This document shows, one piece after another, positions 17,232 through 26,383 of a DNA stretch of 64,000 nucleotides. The first letter of the stretch is position 1; every line of letters starts with the position of its first letter. A program made the position numbers and the translations under genes. The notes below the pieces were generated by a model that searched no databases, was not told the DNA's origin, and was given only the letters and a program-made list of their open reading frames with translations. Source of the stretch: Clostridium collagenovorans DSM 3089 (GTDB lineage Bacteria; Bacillota; Clostridia; Clostridiales; Clostridiaceae); assembly GCF_900130005.1 (NCBI RefSeq), contig NZ_FQXP01000011.1, forward strand, positions 13,951 to 77,950. Direction: 5' to 3'.

Positions 17232-20200
17232 TTAGTTATCCTCTAATTCTCCCTCTGTATTCATATAAACTTTTCTAAGCTCTTTTAATCTTTTATCAGT
17301 GGTATTCCACATACCTCTTTGATTGGCTTCTAGCAATCTTTCACTCATATTATGCATAGCCCACTTATTAACCTCATTAATCCATTCTCTTCTTTCCTTG
17401 TTAAGCACATAAGCATCACAGATTTTATCGTACATCCAATCTTCTACTACCTCTGATGTGGCATCCCAACCAAAAGCAATATCCACCATGGCTGAAATTT
17501 CTTGAGCCCCCTTATATCCATGCTCTTTTAATCCATTGAACCACTTTGGATTGAGGATTCTGGATCTCATAATAAAGGCTGTTTGTTCATTTATATCCTT
17601 TAACTTAGTATCTGAAGGATCACTGGCATCTCCACAGTATGCCTTAGCATACTCTCCCTTAGCCATTTTAACAGCTGCTATTGCTCCTCCATGATAATTA
17701 TAATAATCATCACTTTCTAACATATCAATTTCCTTAGAAGACTCATTTTTTACTGTAACATCTGTTTTGGAAAGTCTAGTTATAAAAGTATTTTCTAGCT
17801 TCTTTCCATGAAGCTTTTTACTATAAGCATGAGCACTCCAATTAACATAGGAATTTCCTAAGTCATCATTATCTTTCCACTGTTTACTCTCTATTAATTG
17901 GGAAATACCTGCTCCATAAGTTCCAGGAGGACATCCAAAAACTCTTAATCCTGATATTTCTGTAGCTTCCTCAAGTGAAATACCTTCCTCTATAAGCTCT
18001 TTTATTTCTTCATTTATATTTTTCTTTATAAAGTTCATTTCCTCTGGCTCATCTAATTGACTTACTAAAGTAACAGCTTCTTCTATAAGTTCTATTAAAT
18101 TAGGAAAGGTATCTCTAAACAATCCACTTATTCTAAGTGTTACATCTATTCTTGGTCTCTTTAACTCCTCAAGAGGAATCACCTCTAAACCTATTACCCT
18201 ATCAGTTCCTTCTAACCATATAGGTTTAACTCCCATTAAGTTTAAAATCTCCGCAATATCATCCCCATTAGTTTTCATAGTTTCACCAGAATAAACTATA
18301 ATCATTATTTGATTTGGATATTTGCCCTCATCCTTCAAATATCTAGTAACTAGATCACTAGCTAAGGAACTTCCAACAATATAACTACTTCTTGAGGGAA
18401 CACAATTAGGATCTATGGAATAAAAGTTTCTACCACTTGGTAATATATCTATATTACCTCTAGTAGGACATCCAGATTTACCCGGAATTACAAATTCTCC
18501 TCGAGCTCCCTTGCAGAAATTTATAAGTTCCTCCTCAGTTGCATATAATTTTTTCAGCATAACATTACTTATATATTTCATAAGCTTTTTTATAGATTTT
18601 TGTGAATCTATGTTACACTCATTGATGAAATTATTTAAAACTCCCTTATGATTACTTAAGGTTAAATTTAAACATTCATCTATAATACATAAATCAAAAT
18701 CCTTTAAGGAGAAATTATTTATTATTTCTAAAGCTAATTTTGTTATATCATCAAGTATCATATAATTAGTAATTGCATTAAAATTTATTTCAGTTCCATT
18801 ATCCTTCATGTAGTTAAAATCTAAATTAAAAATCTCAGCTACAGCCCTTCCTATTGAAGGTATATTTTCACTATCAATTCTTAATAAAGCAAAAATTAAA
18901 TTGTTTAATCTCTCTTCCTTAGGACATTGACCAAATATGTGAAGTCCATCCTTTATTAAATTTCCTTTTAGCTCCTCTATATAAGCATGAATTTTATTCA
19001 TAAACTCCGAGAAGTTTTCTTCCATATACTTCTTATCAATCTTTAAATCTAAGTCATATTTATTTTTTATACAAAGCTCTATTATACTTTCTTTAATAAT
19101 TGGCATTTTACCATTATCCATAATGACAGCTTGATAATATTGTTTTATTAAATCATCTAATTCTGATATATCATCATATCCCTCACTTAAAGTCATAGAA
19201 GCTATCAAATGTGATAGTATTACTCCATTAGATCTTCTTTTAACTTGAATTCCTTCTCCTGTTATATTTATACTGTAAGGATACAAGTGTGGCAAATCAT
19301 CTATCATAATATCTGGGTAACACTCATTACTTAATCCCACTTCTTTTCCTGGTAACCACTCTAAGGTACCATGAGTTCCTATATGTGCAATTACATGAGC
19401 CCCAAAGTCTTCTTTTATCCATTTATAAAAACCATAATATTGGTGTGGAGGAACTAAATCTGTACTATGATAAGCTTCCTCTGCTTTTTCTATAAAACCT
19501 CTGGAAGGCTGTAATCCAATAAATACATTTCCATTAAGAATACCAGGTATAGGCATTTTCTCATCAAATACTAAAAACTCTCCTGGTGCCTTTCCCCAAT
19601 CTCTTTTCATCTCATTTTGAACCTTAGATGAAAGAGTTTTAAACCAACTCTCATATTTATTTTTGTCTATAATATCAATTGATTTTTCTAAAGCTTGTTC
19701 AGCTGTAAGCCATCTTTTATCATTAGATACACCTTCTATAATTCTATAAATTATTTCATCACCATTTTTAAAGTCATAATCTAGTTTTACTCCTTCTTTT
19801 TTAAGGTCATTAACTATATTAAAAACTGTAGCTGGAGTATCAAGTCCAAAAGCACATCCAATCATATCGTTTCTTGGAGGCATGTTATGAAAAATTATAG
19901 CTACTTTTCTTTCCTCTGGCTTACTTCTTTTTAGTCTTATCCAATTTTCAGCTAATCTAACTACCTTATTAATTCTTTCTACTATAGGCTTGTACACAAT
20001 CCTATCACCACAATCATCACTTTCATACTCTGCATAACTAGTAGTAACACTTATTATTTGTCCATCAAACTCTGGATAATAAACATTACTCGTAAGTGAC
20101 ATTGCATCTATTCCTTGCACACTATCCTTCCAAGTTTCATAGCTTTGATATGTAGTCATAGCTTGAATTACTGGAATATCAAGTTGTTCAAATATACTTT

Positions 20201-21032
20201 TATCAACAACGCTATTTCCATCACCTGGAGTAGATAATATACTAGTTGACATTCCCATAAAGTTAATAATAACCTCTGGAAGTAACCTTTCTTTGAAGGT
20301 AAACAGATTTTCAAAGCTCCATTGTATACCCTTTGCCCCTATGGATTCATCTTTACTTGTATGAGTAAATACAGCTAGTACATTTACTCCTTGTTTTTCA
20401 ATTTCCTCTATTGCACAATCCACATGTTTCAAATTGTTTTTATGCATAAAGTTTCCATAAAAAAGTACACCTATTACTAGTTTATTTTCTTCATATATTC
20501 TATTTAAAAATTGCTTTTCTTCTTCCTTACTTAATATCTGTTTCTTATAATATATTCCTTCCCACTGTGGGAATACTAATTTTCCATATTCTATATCTAC
20601 ACTTCCTAATTTATTAGCAGCAAATTTTATAAGATTCTCTATATTTTCTTCCCCATTATTTAAGAAATATCTTAACATTCCATTGAAAATGACCTCTGGC
20701 ATGTTAGATTTTCTCATAAGTTCTTTAGCCTCATCTTCCATACCTGAGTGCATAAAAAAGTACTTACTTTCACCAAAAATATTCATCATCTCAGTGAAGT
20801 TTTTGAATTTATTCACTCCTCCATGAGCAAAATAACAAACTAAATTACTACTTTCTATTTCATTAAAAGCCTCTTCTAATACCTCTTCATCCTTATCCAT
20901 ATAATAAGTTGAAAAACTTCTAAAGCTAAATAGATTCCCATATTCATCTTTAAGTTTTTTGCTTACTTTATTTATTATGTAATTTGAATCATACATTGTA
21001 GTTAAAAAAACTATTTTAAACATACTCTTCAC
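17232..21032 (-). CDS. cobN: CobN/BchH-family large chelatase subunit
   Basis: 1266 residues, normal for CobN. Family signatures seen include IGTHGTLEWLPGKEVGLSNECYPD, GRNFYSIDPNCVPS and FGCPPGTYGAGISQLIE (positions roughly 555-575, 880-895 and 1030-1050). The protein binds the tetrapyrrole and inserts the metal, using ATP spent by the I and D subunits encoded downstream. The longer start is GTG at 21032, overlapping cbiZ by 17 bases; an ATG at 21023 is an alternative. In the aerobic B12 route CobN loads cobalt into a corrin, but none of the ring-building genes is here, so the natural substrate is open. Confidence 0.9.
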   Translation of the reverse strand: MKSMFKIVFLTTMYDSNYIINKVSKKLKDEYGNLFSFRSFSTYYMDKDEEVLEEAFNEIESSNLVCYFAHGGVNKFKNFTEMMNIFGESKYFFMHSGMEDEAKELMRKSNMPEVIFNGMLRYFLNNGEENIENLIKFAANKLGSVDIEYGKLVFPQWEGIYYKKQILSKEEEKQFLNRIYEENKLVIGVLFYGNFMHKNNLKHVDCAIEEIEKQGVNVLAVFTHTSKDESIGAKGIQWSFENLFTFKERLLPEVIINFMGMSTSILSTPGDGNSVVDKSIFEQLDIPVIQAMTTYQSYETWKDSVQGIDAMSLTSNVYYPEFDGQIISVTTSYAEYESDDCGDRIVYKPIVERINKVVRLAENWIRLKRSKPEERKVAIIFHNMPPRNDMIGCAFGLDTPATVFNIVNDLKKEGVKLDYDFKNGDEIIYRIIEGVSNDKRWLTAEQALEKSIDIIDKNKYESWFKTLSSKVQNEMKRDWGKAPGEFLVFDEKMPIPGILNGNVFIGLQPSRGFIEKAEEAYHSTDLVPPHQYYGFYKWIKEDFGAHVIAHIGTHGTLEWLPGKEVGLSNECYPDIMIDDLPHLYPYSINITGEGIQVKRRSNGVILSHLIASMTLSEGYDDISELDDLIKQYYQAVIMDNGKMPIIKESIIELCIKNKYDLDLKIDKKYMEENFSEFMNKIHAYIEELKGNLIKDGLHIFGQCPKEERLNNLIFALLRIDSENIPSIGRAVAEIFNLDFNYMKDNGTEINFNAITNYMILDDITKLALEIINNFSLKDFDLCIIDECLNLTLSNHKGVLNNFINECNIDSQKSIKKLMKYISNVMLKKLYATEEELINFCKGARGEFVIPGKSGCPTRGNIDILPSGRNFYSIDPNCVPSRSSYIVGSSLASDLVTRYLKDEGKYPNQIMIIVYSGETMKTNGDDIAEILNLMGVKPIWLEGTDRVIGLEVIPLEELKRPRIDVTLRISGLFRDTFPNLIELIEEAVTLVSQLDEPEEMNFIKKNINEEIKELIEEGISLEEATEISGLRVFGCPPGTYGAGISQLIESKQWKDNDDLGNSYVNWSAHAYSKKLHGKKLENTFITRLSKTDVTVKNESSKEIDMLESDDYYNYHGGAIAAVKMAKGEYAKAYCGDASDPSDTKLKDINEQTAFIMRSRILNPKWFNGLKEHGYKGAQEISAMVDIAFGWDATSEVVEDWMYDKICDAYVLNKERREWINEVNKWAMHNMSERLLEANQRGMWNTTDKRLKELRKVYMNTEGELEDN

Positions 21033-22161
21033 ATCCCACTATAAAAGATATTTTTGTAATATACATTTCTATAATTTCATTAATAAGCTCTTCTTTACTT
21101 TGCTTAATATTTTTTATATAACCATGTGAAGTATTAATTTCGCCTTCTTTTTTCCCTAATCTATTTAAAATATTATTACATTCTTTTATAACATCCTCAC
21201 TTTTAAGCATATCCCAATCAAATTGATCTATTAAATGTGCATAAATTGAAGATAAAGTTATAACCTCTGAATTTTTATCTATCTTATGAAGATTATGCAT
21301 AAATTCTACTGTTGTAAGCTCTTCTTTTCCCATTGATTTTAAATGCCCTTCATAAAGACCTTTATATTTTTTAATTATATCTATTTCATTAACTCCAAAT
21401 CTTTTCATTCTTTTTAATAAGCTATATTGATACTCTGGACATACCTTTGTTTGAAGATATAAAGCTTCCTTAACTGCTTTTTTTACTACTCTTCCTACAT
21501 ATTCACCTAACTTAGAATGCTTACCTGCATTAGTTAAATGAACTTTTGATTCACTATTACTTACAATTATAGTTCCATCTGTTCCTGAACCTGTAGCTAA
21601 TCCTCTTGAATAATTACTTCCAAGCATTAACTCTTGAATTGCAGCAGTTTTAGCTTCTGTACAAGTCACTAATACCCTAGCCATAGTAGGTGCCGGTAAA
21701 TCTGCATCAATAATTAATATAATATTTATAGTTCCTTCCTTTACCTGTATAGCTTTACCTTGCTTTTCATGATAAGATGCCTTATCTCCAACTCTTCCAC
21801 CATTAACTTCAATTCCACCTGTAACTAAAGCTGTAACTGTAAAATCATCATAACTTTCACTTTGTATAGATAAATTCTCCATTTGAGCGGCTGTAGAAAT
21901 ACCTGCGCAAATACTTGGATCTAATTCTATTTCCCTAGCTATTATTTTCATATGCTCTTCATAAGTAGGAGCCTTCATAGTGCATGCCATTCCTGCTCCT
22001 GGCTTAGAATCATAATTAAATACACATTGTAAGTTTTCTTGGTAACCACCATTAAAAGGGGATGTGCTTAAAACTCCCCTTTTTCCCTTAAACTGTACAA
22101 CTACACTTTTACTATATCTATGTACTTCATCACCTGTAGATAATTTATATATCCTCACCAT
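21016..22161 (-). CDS. cbiZ: Adenosylcobinamide amidohydrolase CbiZ
   Basis: 381 residues. TALVTGGIEVNGGRVGD, TMARVLVTCTEAKTAAIQEL and ATGSGTDGTIIVS are CbiZ-family signatures (about 110-215). CbiZ cuts the amide that links the side chain of adenosylcobinamide, giving adenosylcobyric acid for salvage and remodelling. The C-terminal 130 residues are helical and extend past the core. The ATG at 22161 is preferred because GGAG lies five bases upstream; the GTG at 22167 is too close to it. It overlaps cobN and follows btuD by about 15 bases, so it belongs to the corrinoid operon. Confidence 0.85.
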   Translation of the reverse strand: MVRIYKLSTGDEVHRYSKSVVVQFKGKRGVLSTSPFNGGYQENLQCVFNYDSKPGAGMACTMKAPTYEEHMKIIAREIELDPSICAGISTAAQMENLSIQSESYDDFTVTALVTGGIEVNGGRVGDKASYHEKQGKAIQVKEGTINIILIIDADLPAPTMARVLVTCTEAKTAAIQELMLGSNYSRGLATGSGTDGTIIVSNSESKVHLTNAGKHSKLGEYVGRVVKKAVKEALYLQTKVCPEYQYSLLKRMKRFGVNEIDIIKKYKGLYEGHLKSMGKEELTTVEFMHNLHKIDKNSEVITLSSIYAHLIDQFDWDMLKSEDVIKECNNILNRLGKKEGEINTSHGYIKNIKQSKEELINEIIEMYITKISFIVGCEEYV

Positions 22162-22175
22162 AATCACTCCTATAC

Positions 22176-23375
22176 TTACATATCTTTTTTAGTTATTTCT
22201 TTAATAATTTGAGAAATATCACGCTTGTATATTATTTGCTTATTTAAATCCTTGAAAATTTCTTTTCCTTCTTCTATGTTTCTTAAAGAAAATACCTTTT
22301 TACCTTTACTTAAAGCTATTTTTACAAGCTCTACATTTTTTATATTTAATTCTCCTACTGGAAAACCAGAATCTATAAGAACTTCGGACTCATATAAATC
22401 CTCTAAAGCCTTATTAAATATATTGGTAGTTATACTTTCAAAAGCTTTCATAGTAGTCATCTTGATTCCTATGGTTCTACCTATTTCATAATCTATATCA
22501 TTCTCATGCAATACACCTGAACATATTCCTATTTCTTTTTTAGTAAGGGCTCTATATATAGGAGTTCCCATTCCATTGCCTCCCACTACAAAAACTCTTT
22601 TTTTAATTAAATTGCTTAATTCAACAGAACCTAAAAGGTTATTGAAGTTATTTTCATTAAGTCCATAAAGACCATTTATAATATTTTCATCCACAGTATC
22701 CTCTGGTTCTCCATAAGCTAAAACCTTATTGTTTTTTATAAGCATGACTTTATCACAACTTTTTAAAGCTATATCAATTTCATGCAAAGAAAGTATAACC
22801 GCTATATCTTTCTTCTTACTTAAGGTTTTTAAAATATCCATAAGTTCTAATCTATGTTTTATATCTAAATGTGTGGTAGGTTCATCTAAAATAATTATTT
22901 CTGGCTCTTGTACTAAGGCTCTTGCAACAAGTACCTTTTGTTTTTCACCATCACTAAGCTCATCAAAATATCGTTCTGCTAAATATCTAGCATTTACGAT
23001 TTCTAAAGCACTGAAAATCTTATTTGTATCATCCTCTGTAAGTTTTCCAAAGAATCCTGTGTGAGGATGTCTACCCATGGCAACAATATCATATACGGTC
23101 ATTAAACTGCCTGAAAATCTATTGGTTAAAACTAAAGCTAACTTCTTAGCTAATTCCTTTTTATTAATTTTATCTATATCTTGTCCCTTTAAAAACACCT
23201 TACCACCCATAGGTTTTAGTAATCCTGATAAAGTTCTTAAAGTTGTTGTTTTTCCTGCACCATTTGCTCCTAAAAGGCATAGAACTTCCCCTCTATTAAC
23301 TTGAATATTTACATTATCAACAACTATTTTCTTTCCATAGCCTACATTTAAGTTTTCTGTATTTAACATAATCAT
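22176..23375 (-). CDS. btuD: Corrinoid/iron-type ABC ATP-binding protein with C-terminal extension
   Basis: 399 residues. The ATPase part (1-250) has Walker A GANGAGKTT (36-44), signature LSDGEKQ near 140, Walker B IIILDEPTTHLD and an H-loop; its closest known group is FecE/BtuD. A further 145 residues follow (VFVVGGNGMGTPIYRAL, GVLHENDIDYEIGRTIG), a domain I have met fused to other BtuD-type ATPases but cannot assign a function. Its ATG overlaps the btuC stop (ATGA), with GAGGAGG inside btuC, so the two are translationally coupled. It powers corrinoid import with BtuC and BtuF. Confidence 0.88.
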   Translation of the reverse strand: MIMLNTENLNVGYGKKIVVDNVNIQVNRGEVLCLLGANGAGKTTTLRTLSGLLKPMGGKVFLKGQDIDKINKKELAKKLALVLTNRFSGSLMTVYDIVAMGRHPHTGFFGKLTEDDTNKIFSALEIVNARYLAERYFDELSDGEKQKVLVARALVQEPEIIILDEPTTHLDIKHRLELMDILKTLSKKKDIAVILSLHEIDIALKSCDKVMLIKNNKVLAYGEPEDTVDENIINGLYGLNENNFNNLLGSVELSNLIKKRVFVVGGNGMGTPIYRALTKKEIGICSGVLHENDIDYEIGRTIGIKMTTMKAFESITTNIFNKALEDLYESEVLIDSGFPVGELNIKNVELVKIALSKGKKVFSLRNIEEGKEIFKDLNKQIIYKRDISQIIKEITKKDM

Positions 23376-24400
23376 ATTGAAGTTTTCCTCCTCAATATAA
23401 GAGTAATAACTATAGGTGCACCTATAAATGCTGTTATTGAGCTTATAGGTAATTCCATTGGTGATAAAATTGTTCTTGAAATCAAATCACAAAGTGAAGA
23501 AACTATTCCACCTAAAAGTATGGTTCCTGGTACAAGTATCTTATTATCTGAGGTTCTAAATACCAATCTAGAAATCTGTGGTACTGCAAGTCCAATAAAT
23601 CCAATAGGGCCAGCAAAAGCAGTTACTCCTGCTGCTAATAAACTTGCTATAGTAACAATTGAAACTCTAAAGAACTTTATATTAACACCCATGCTCTTAG
23701 CATATTCTTCTCCTAATAAAAAGGCATTAAGTGGTTTAACTAAAAATAAGCTTAAAATTAAAGTTGGAATTGCTATTATGCACAAAACTCTTACCTGTTC
23801 CCAAGTGAAGCCTGAATAGCTTCCCATAGTCCATATAGTGAATCCTTGGATTTTTTCTTTATCTGCAAAAACTGTCAAGATATTAGTAACTCCGCTACAT
23901 ATATATCCTGTCATAAGCCCAATAACTAGTAATGTAACAACGCTTTTTACTTTTCTAGCGAATATAATTACTATTACCATTACTATAAGAGATCCACAAA
24001 ATGCAGCTAAAAACATAGTTAAAGCCGATATACTTTTAAAGCCTAAAGAAAATCCTCCTAACATTATAAGAGCAACAGCTAATGTTGATCCTGATGATAT
24101 ACCTAGTACATATGGCTCAACAATAGGATTCTTAAAAAAGATTTGTAATAAAAGGCCTGCTGTAGCTAAAGCACATCCACCTAATACAGCTGCAAGAGCT
24201 CTTGGAAATCTAATATTCCAAATTATAGTGCTATAAGTATTATCAATATTATTTTTATTAAATAATATCTCTACCACTTCTTTAATTCCTATTTTCACAG
24301 AACCAAATCCTATGCAAAATAAAAACGCCACTACTAAAGTTATTATTAATAATATAAATGTAATCCTAACTCTAAGTTTTGATTTCTTTATAAAATCCAT
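23372..24400 (-). CDS. btuC: FecCD/BtuC-family ABC permease
   Basis: 342 residues with about ten membrane helices, the BtuC/FecCD plan, including the family motifs WNIRFPRALAAVLGGCALATAG and FAGPIGFIGLAVPQISR. It forms the channel for corrinoid import together with the BtuD- and BtuF-like proteins. Its stop overlaps the btuD start by four bases. A U-tailed hairpin at 24442-24505 lies between btuF and this gene. Siderophore uptake would be the alternative, but the B12 riboswitch and cbiZ favour corrinoids. Confidence 0.88.
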   Translation of the reverse strand: MDFIKKSKLRVRITFILLIITLVVAFLFCIGFGSVKIGIKEVVEILFNKNNIDNTYSTIIWNIRFPRALAAVLGGCALATAGLLLQIFFKNPIVEPYVLGISSGSTLAVALIMLGGFSLGFKSISALTMFLAAFCGSLIVMVIVIIFARKVKSVVTLLVIGLMTGYICSGVTNILTVFADKEKIQGFTIWTMGSYSGFTWEQVRVLCIIAIPTLILSLFLVKPLNAFLLGEEYAKSMGVNIKFFRVSIVTIASLLAAGVTAFAGPIGFIGLAVPQISRLVFRTSDNKILVPGTILLGGIVSSLCDLISRTILSPMELPISSITAFIGAPIVITLILRRKTSI

Positions 24401-24441
24401 TTATTTAACTCCCAATTCATAATATTTCCTAATACTTATTT

Positions 24442-24505
24442 AAAAAATTGAGGAATATGAAGAAGTAAGTTACTTATATAACTTATTAAATCATCACATT
24501 CCTCA
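24442..24505 (-). terminator. Intra-operon terminator between btuF and btuC
   Basis: A 12-bp stem (TGAGGAATGTGA and TCATATTCCTCA, one G-U pair; plus-strand arms 24494-24505 and 24449-24460) with a 33-base loop, followed by six Ts on the minus strand. It probably lowers expression of the genes after btuF, leaving the binding protein in excess. Confidence 0.6.
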
Positions 24506-24522
24506 GTGAAATTTTATGTTAT

Positions 24523-25662
24523 CTATTCTTTATAATTTAAAAAGTGTCTTACCTGTTCTCCTGTTTGTCCTGGATATAAAACTTCCATTAAATCTATTAT
24601 TACTTCATCAGTCTTATCTATAGACTGCCAATAGTCCTCATGGAATACCCACATGTTTCCGTTCTTAACACAATCTATATCCTTTAACAATGGAGCTTTT
24701 TCAAAAATCGCTTGAAGATCTGGAGTATAATTTCTTGTAGAAGAGTACATGAAAATATCTGCATCTTTAGCTTTTTCATATAATTGCTCTAAACTGATCT
24801 TTCCATCTCCTACATCCATGCTATCAAATACATTCTCTCCCCCAGCCATCTCTATCATTTTATCAACATATGAGTCCTTCTTTGGCACATAAACAGTTCC
24901 CTTACTTACCATAGCCCAAACTATCTTTGGCTTTTTACTTGTATTTAATTTTTTAGATGCTTCTTCTACCTTTTTAACAGCCTCATCCAAGTGTTTTCCT
25001 GCTTCTTTTTCTTTATTATAAAAAGCAGCAATTAATTTAGTCCATTCCATTCTTCCATATGGATTATCTTCCATATATTCATTATCAACAACGTAGTTTA
25101 ATTTTAATTCTTCTAATTTAGCAATTAAATCATGTTGTCCTGAAGGCCCAGTATAAACTATAGTTAAATCTGGTTTTAAAGTCGCTAACTTTTCATAATC
25201 TGGATTCTTTGCATCTCCTAAAAATGTAACTTTTCCATCCTTAATCCCATCTTTAATTTCTGGTATTGTCCAGTTAGATTCTTTTGTATCTACAGCTGTT
25301 ACAGTACCTAGTTCATCAATTGCTCTTAATGAACATGCTTGAGTTGTGGATGCTATGTATACTGATTTTATTGGCGTATTAATAACTATTTCATTTTTGT
25401 ACTTCTCAGGAACAGTTTTTCCCTCTGGAACTAATATTAAAGTCCTATTTTCTCCATCAACAACTTTCTTTAGTCCATCTTCTAAATACTCTATACTAAA
25501 TCCCTTAGCATATTTTAATTCTAGCTTTTCATTCTCTTTAACTTCACTTTTATTTTCAGCCTTTGTTCCATCATTTCCACATCCAACTGCCCCCACAAGT
25601 AACATTGTAGAAATTAAAAAACAAGACATGACTTTCTTTAATAAACTCTTGGTATTTTTCAA
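24523..25662 (-). CDS. btuF: Corrinoid-binding lipoprotein (BtuF-like)
   Basis: 379 residues if started at TTG 25660-25662, which follows GGAGGG by six bases; a TTG at 25677 overlaps that site. A lipoprotein signal ends in LLVGAVGC with the lipidated cysteine at about 28, so the protein is tethered outside the membrane. The body is a class III periplasmic-binding fold (ACSLRAIDELGTVTAVD, LKPDLTIVYTGPSGQ). First gene after the B12 riboswitch. It captures cobalamin or cobinamide for the BtuC-BtuD importer. Confidence 0.88.
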   Translation of the reverse strand: MKNTKSLLKKVMSCFLISTMLLVGAVGCGNDGTKAENKSEVKENEKLELKYAKGFSIEYLEDGLKKVVDGENRTLILVPEGKTVPEKYKNEIVINTPIKSVYIASTTQACSLRAIDELGTVTAVDTKESNWTIPEIKDGIKDGKVTFLGDAKNPDYEKLATLKPDLTIVYTGPSGQHDLIAKLEELKLNYVVDNEYMEDNPYGRMEWTKLIAAFYNKEKEAGKHLDEAVKKVEEASKKLNTSKKPKIVWAMVSKGTVYVPKKDSYVDKMIEMAGGENVFDSMDVGDGKISLEQLYEKAKDADIFMYSSTRNYTPDLQAIFEKAPLLKDIDCVKNGNMWVFHEDYWQSIDKTDEVIIDLMEVLYPGQTGEQVRHFLNYKE

Positions 25663-25728
25663 AATATGACCCTCCAATTAATTTAGCTTTTTAGCCTCTT
25701 AGTTGCTACAAAATATATTTTTGCGCAT

Positions 25729-25755
25729 AAAAAAACTCCCTTTAATAAAAGGAAG
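25729..25755 (-). terminator. B12-riboswitch expression-platform terminator
   Basis: CTTCCTTT pairs with AAAGGGAG (8 bp, one G-U) around TATT and is followed by seven Ts on the minus strand. It lies between the aptamer and btuF, so ligand binding probably ends transcription here. Confidence 0.8.
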
Positions 25756-25867
25756 CTATGTTGACTAACGTTGTTCTCATCATAAATAAAATCATAAGTA
25801 TGACAAAAAATCATATTTATAATCTTTTATGTGTTCACACTGACCTCCCTCCGAAATCTTTTATGTA

Positions 25868-26038
25868 TGTATGCTTTAGGCAGGTCTCCTGACTTGCGAC
25901 TTATCCTCCGTGATCCTTCCCAGAATATAAATTCCAGTGGGTATATCACTTTGTATTCGCTTACAGTAGCGGGGGCTGTAATGGTATTTCACCATTTTCC
26001 CTATTAAACTCTTGATAGAGTACCAAAAACATCCTTAT
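25868..26038 (-). promoter_or_regulatory. Cobalamin (B12) riboswitch aptamer
   Basis: The minus strand shows the conserved core in order: GGTGAAATACCATTACAG, CCCCCGCTACTGTAAGC, CCACTGG, GGGAAGG, and the B12-box region ending AGTCAGGAGACCTGCC near 25880. It senses adenosylcobalamin and controls the whole operon running to chlD at 13191. A short hairpin GTGTGAACAC with a GGAGG run follows the aptamer and may take part in the switch. Confidence 0.95.
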
Positions 26039-26053
26039 TCAATTAACTACTTC

Positions 26054-26082
26054 ATTATATTCTAATTAGACCAATTTTTCAA
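26054..26082 (-). promoter_or_regulatory. Promoter of the B12-riboswitch operon
   Basis: Minus-strand TTGAAA (26077-26082), 17 bases, TATAAT (26054-26059), just upstream of the aptamer. Confidence 0.72.
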
Positions 26083-26305
26083 TATATTTTAAATTTTTAT
26101 AATTTTTAAAAATGTACTTTTTTACTTTTCATAATGCCTAAAATCACTGCATATATAATCTTGAATATTAGATCTTATTTATCTATACATAAGCGGTAAT
26201 TTATCTATTTAGGAGCTAATTATTATAAAATATATTTCGCACAATTACAATTATTAACCATTTTACATTGCTACTGCAAAAGTTCTTTTAAGTAAATTCC
26301 AATAT

Positions 26306-26348
26306 AAAAAAGGTCTCCACATAATAAACTTTTATTACGTAAAGACCT
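26306..26348 (-). terminator. Terminator after rbsK
   Basis: A long stem between 26311 and 26348 (AGGTCT...AGACCT with several G-U pairs) followed by Ts on the minus strand. The stretch 26083-26305 beyond it holds nothing recognisable. Confidence 0.8.
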
Positions 26349-26383
26349 CTTGTCTGTTCTTAAATTTTATATCTTTTTATTAT

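Noticed and set aside
25549..25800. A 43-codon frame reading through the B12 terminator up to the btuF ribosome site
   Set aside because: It has no ribosome binding site and crosses the terminator hairpin; its composition is not protein-like.
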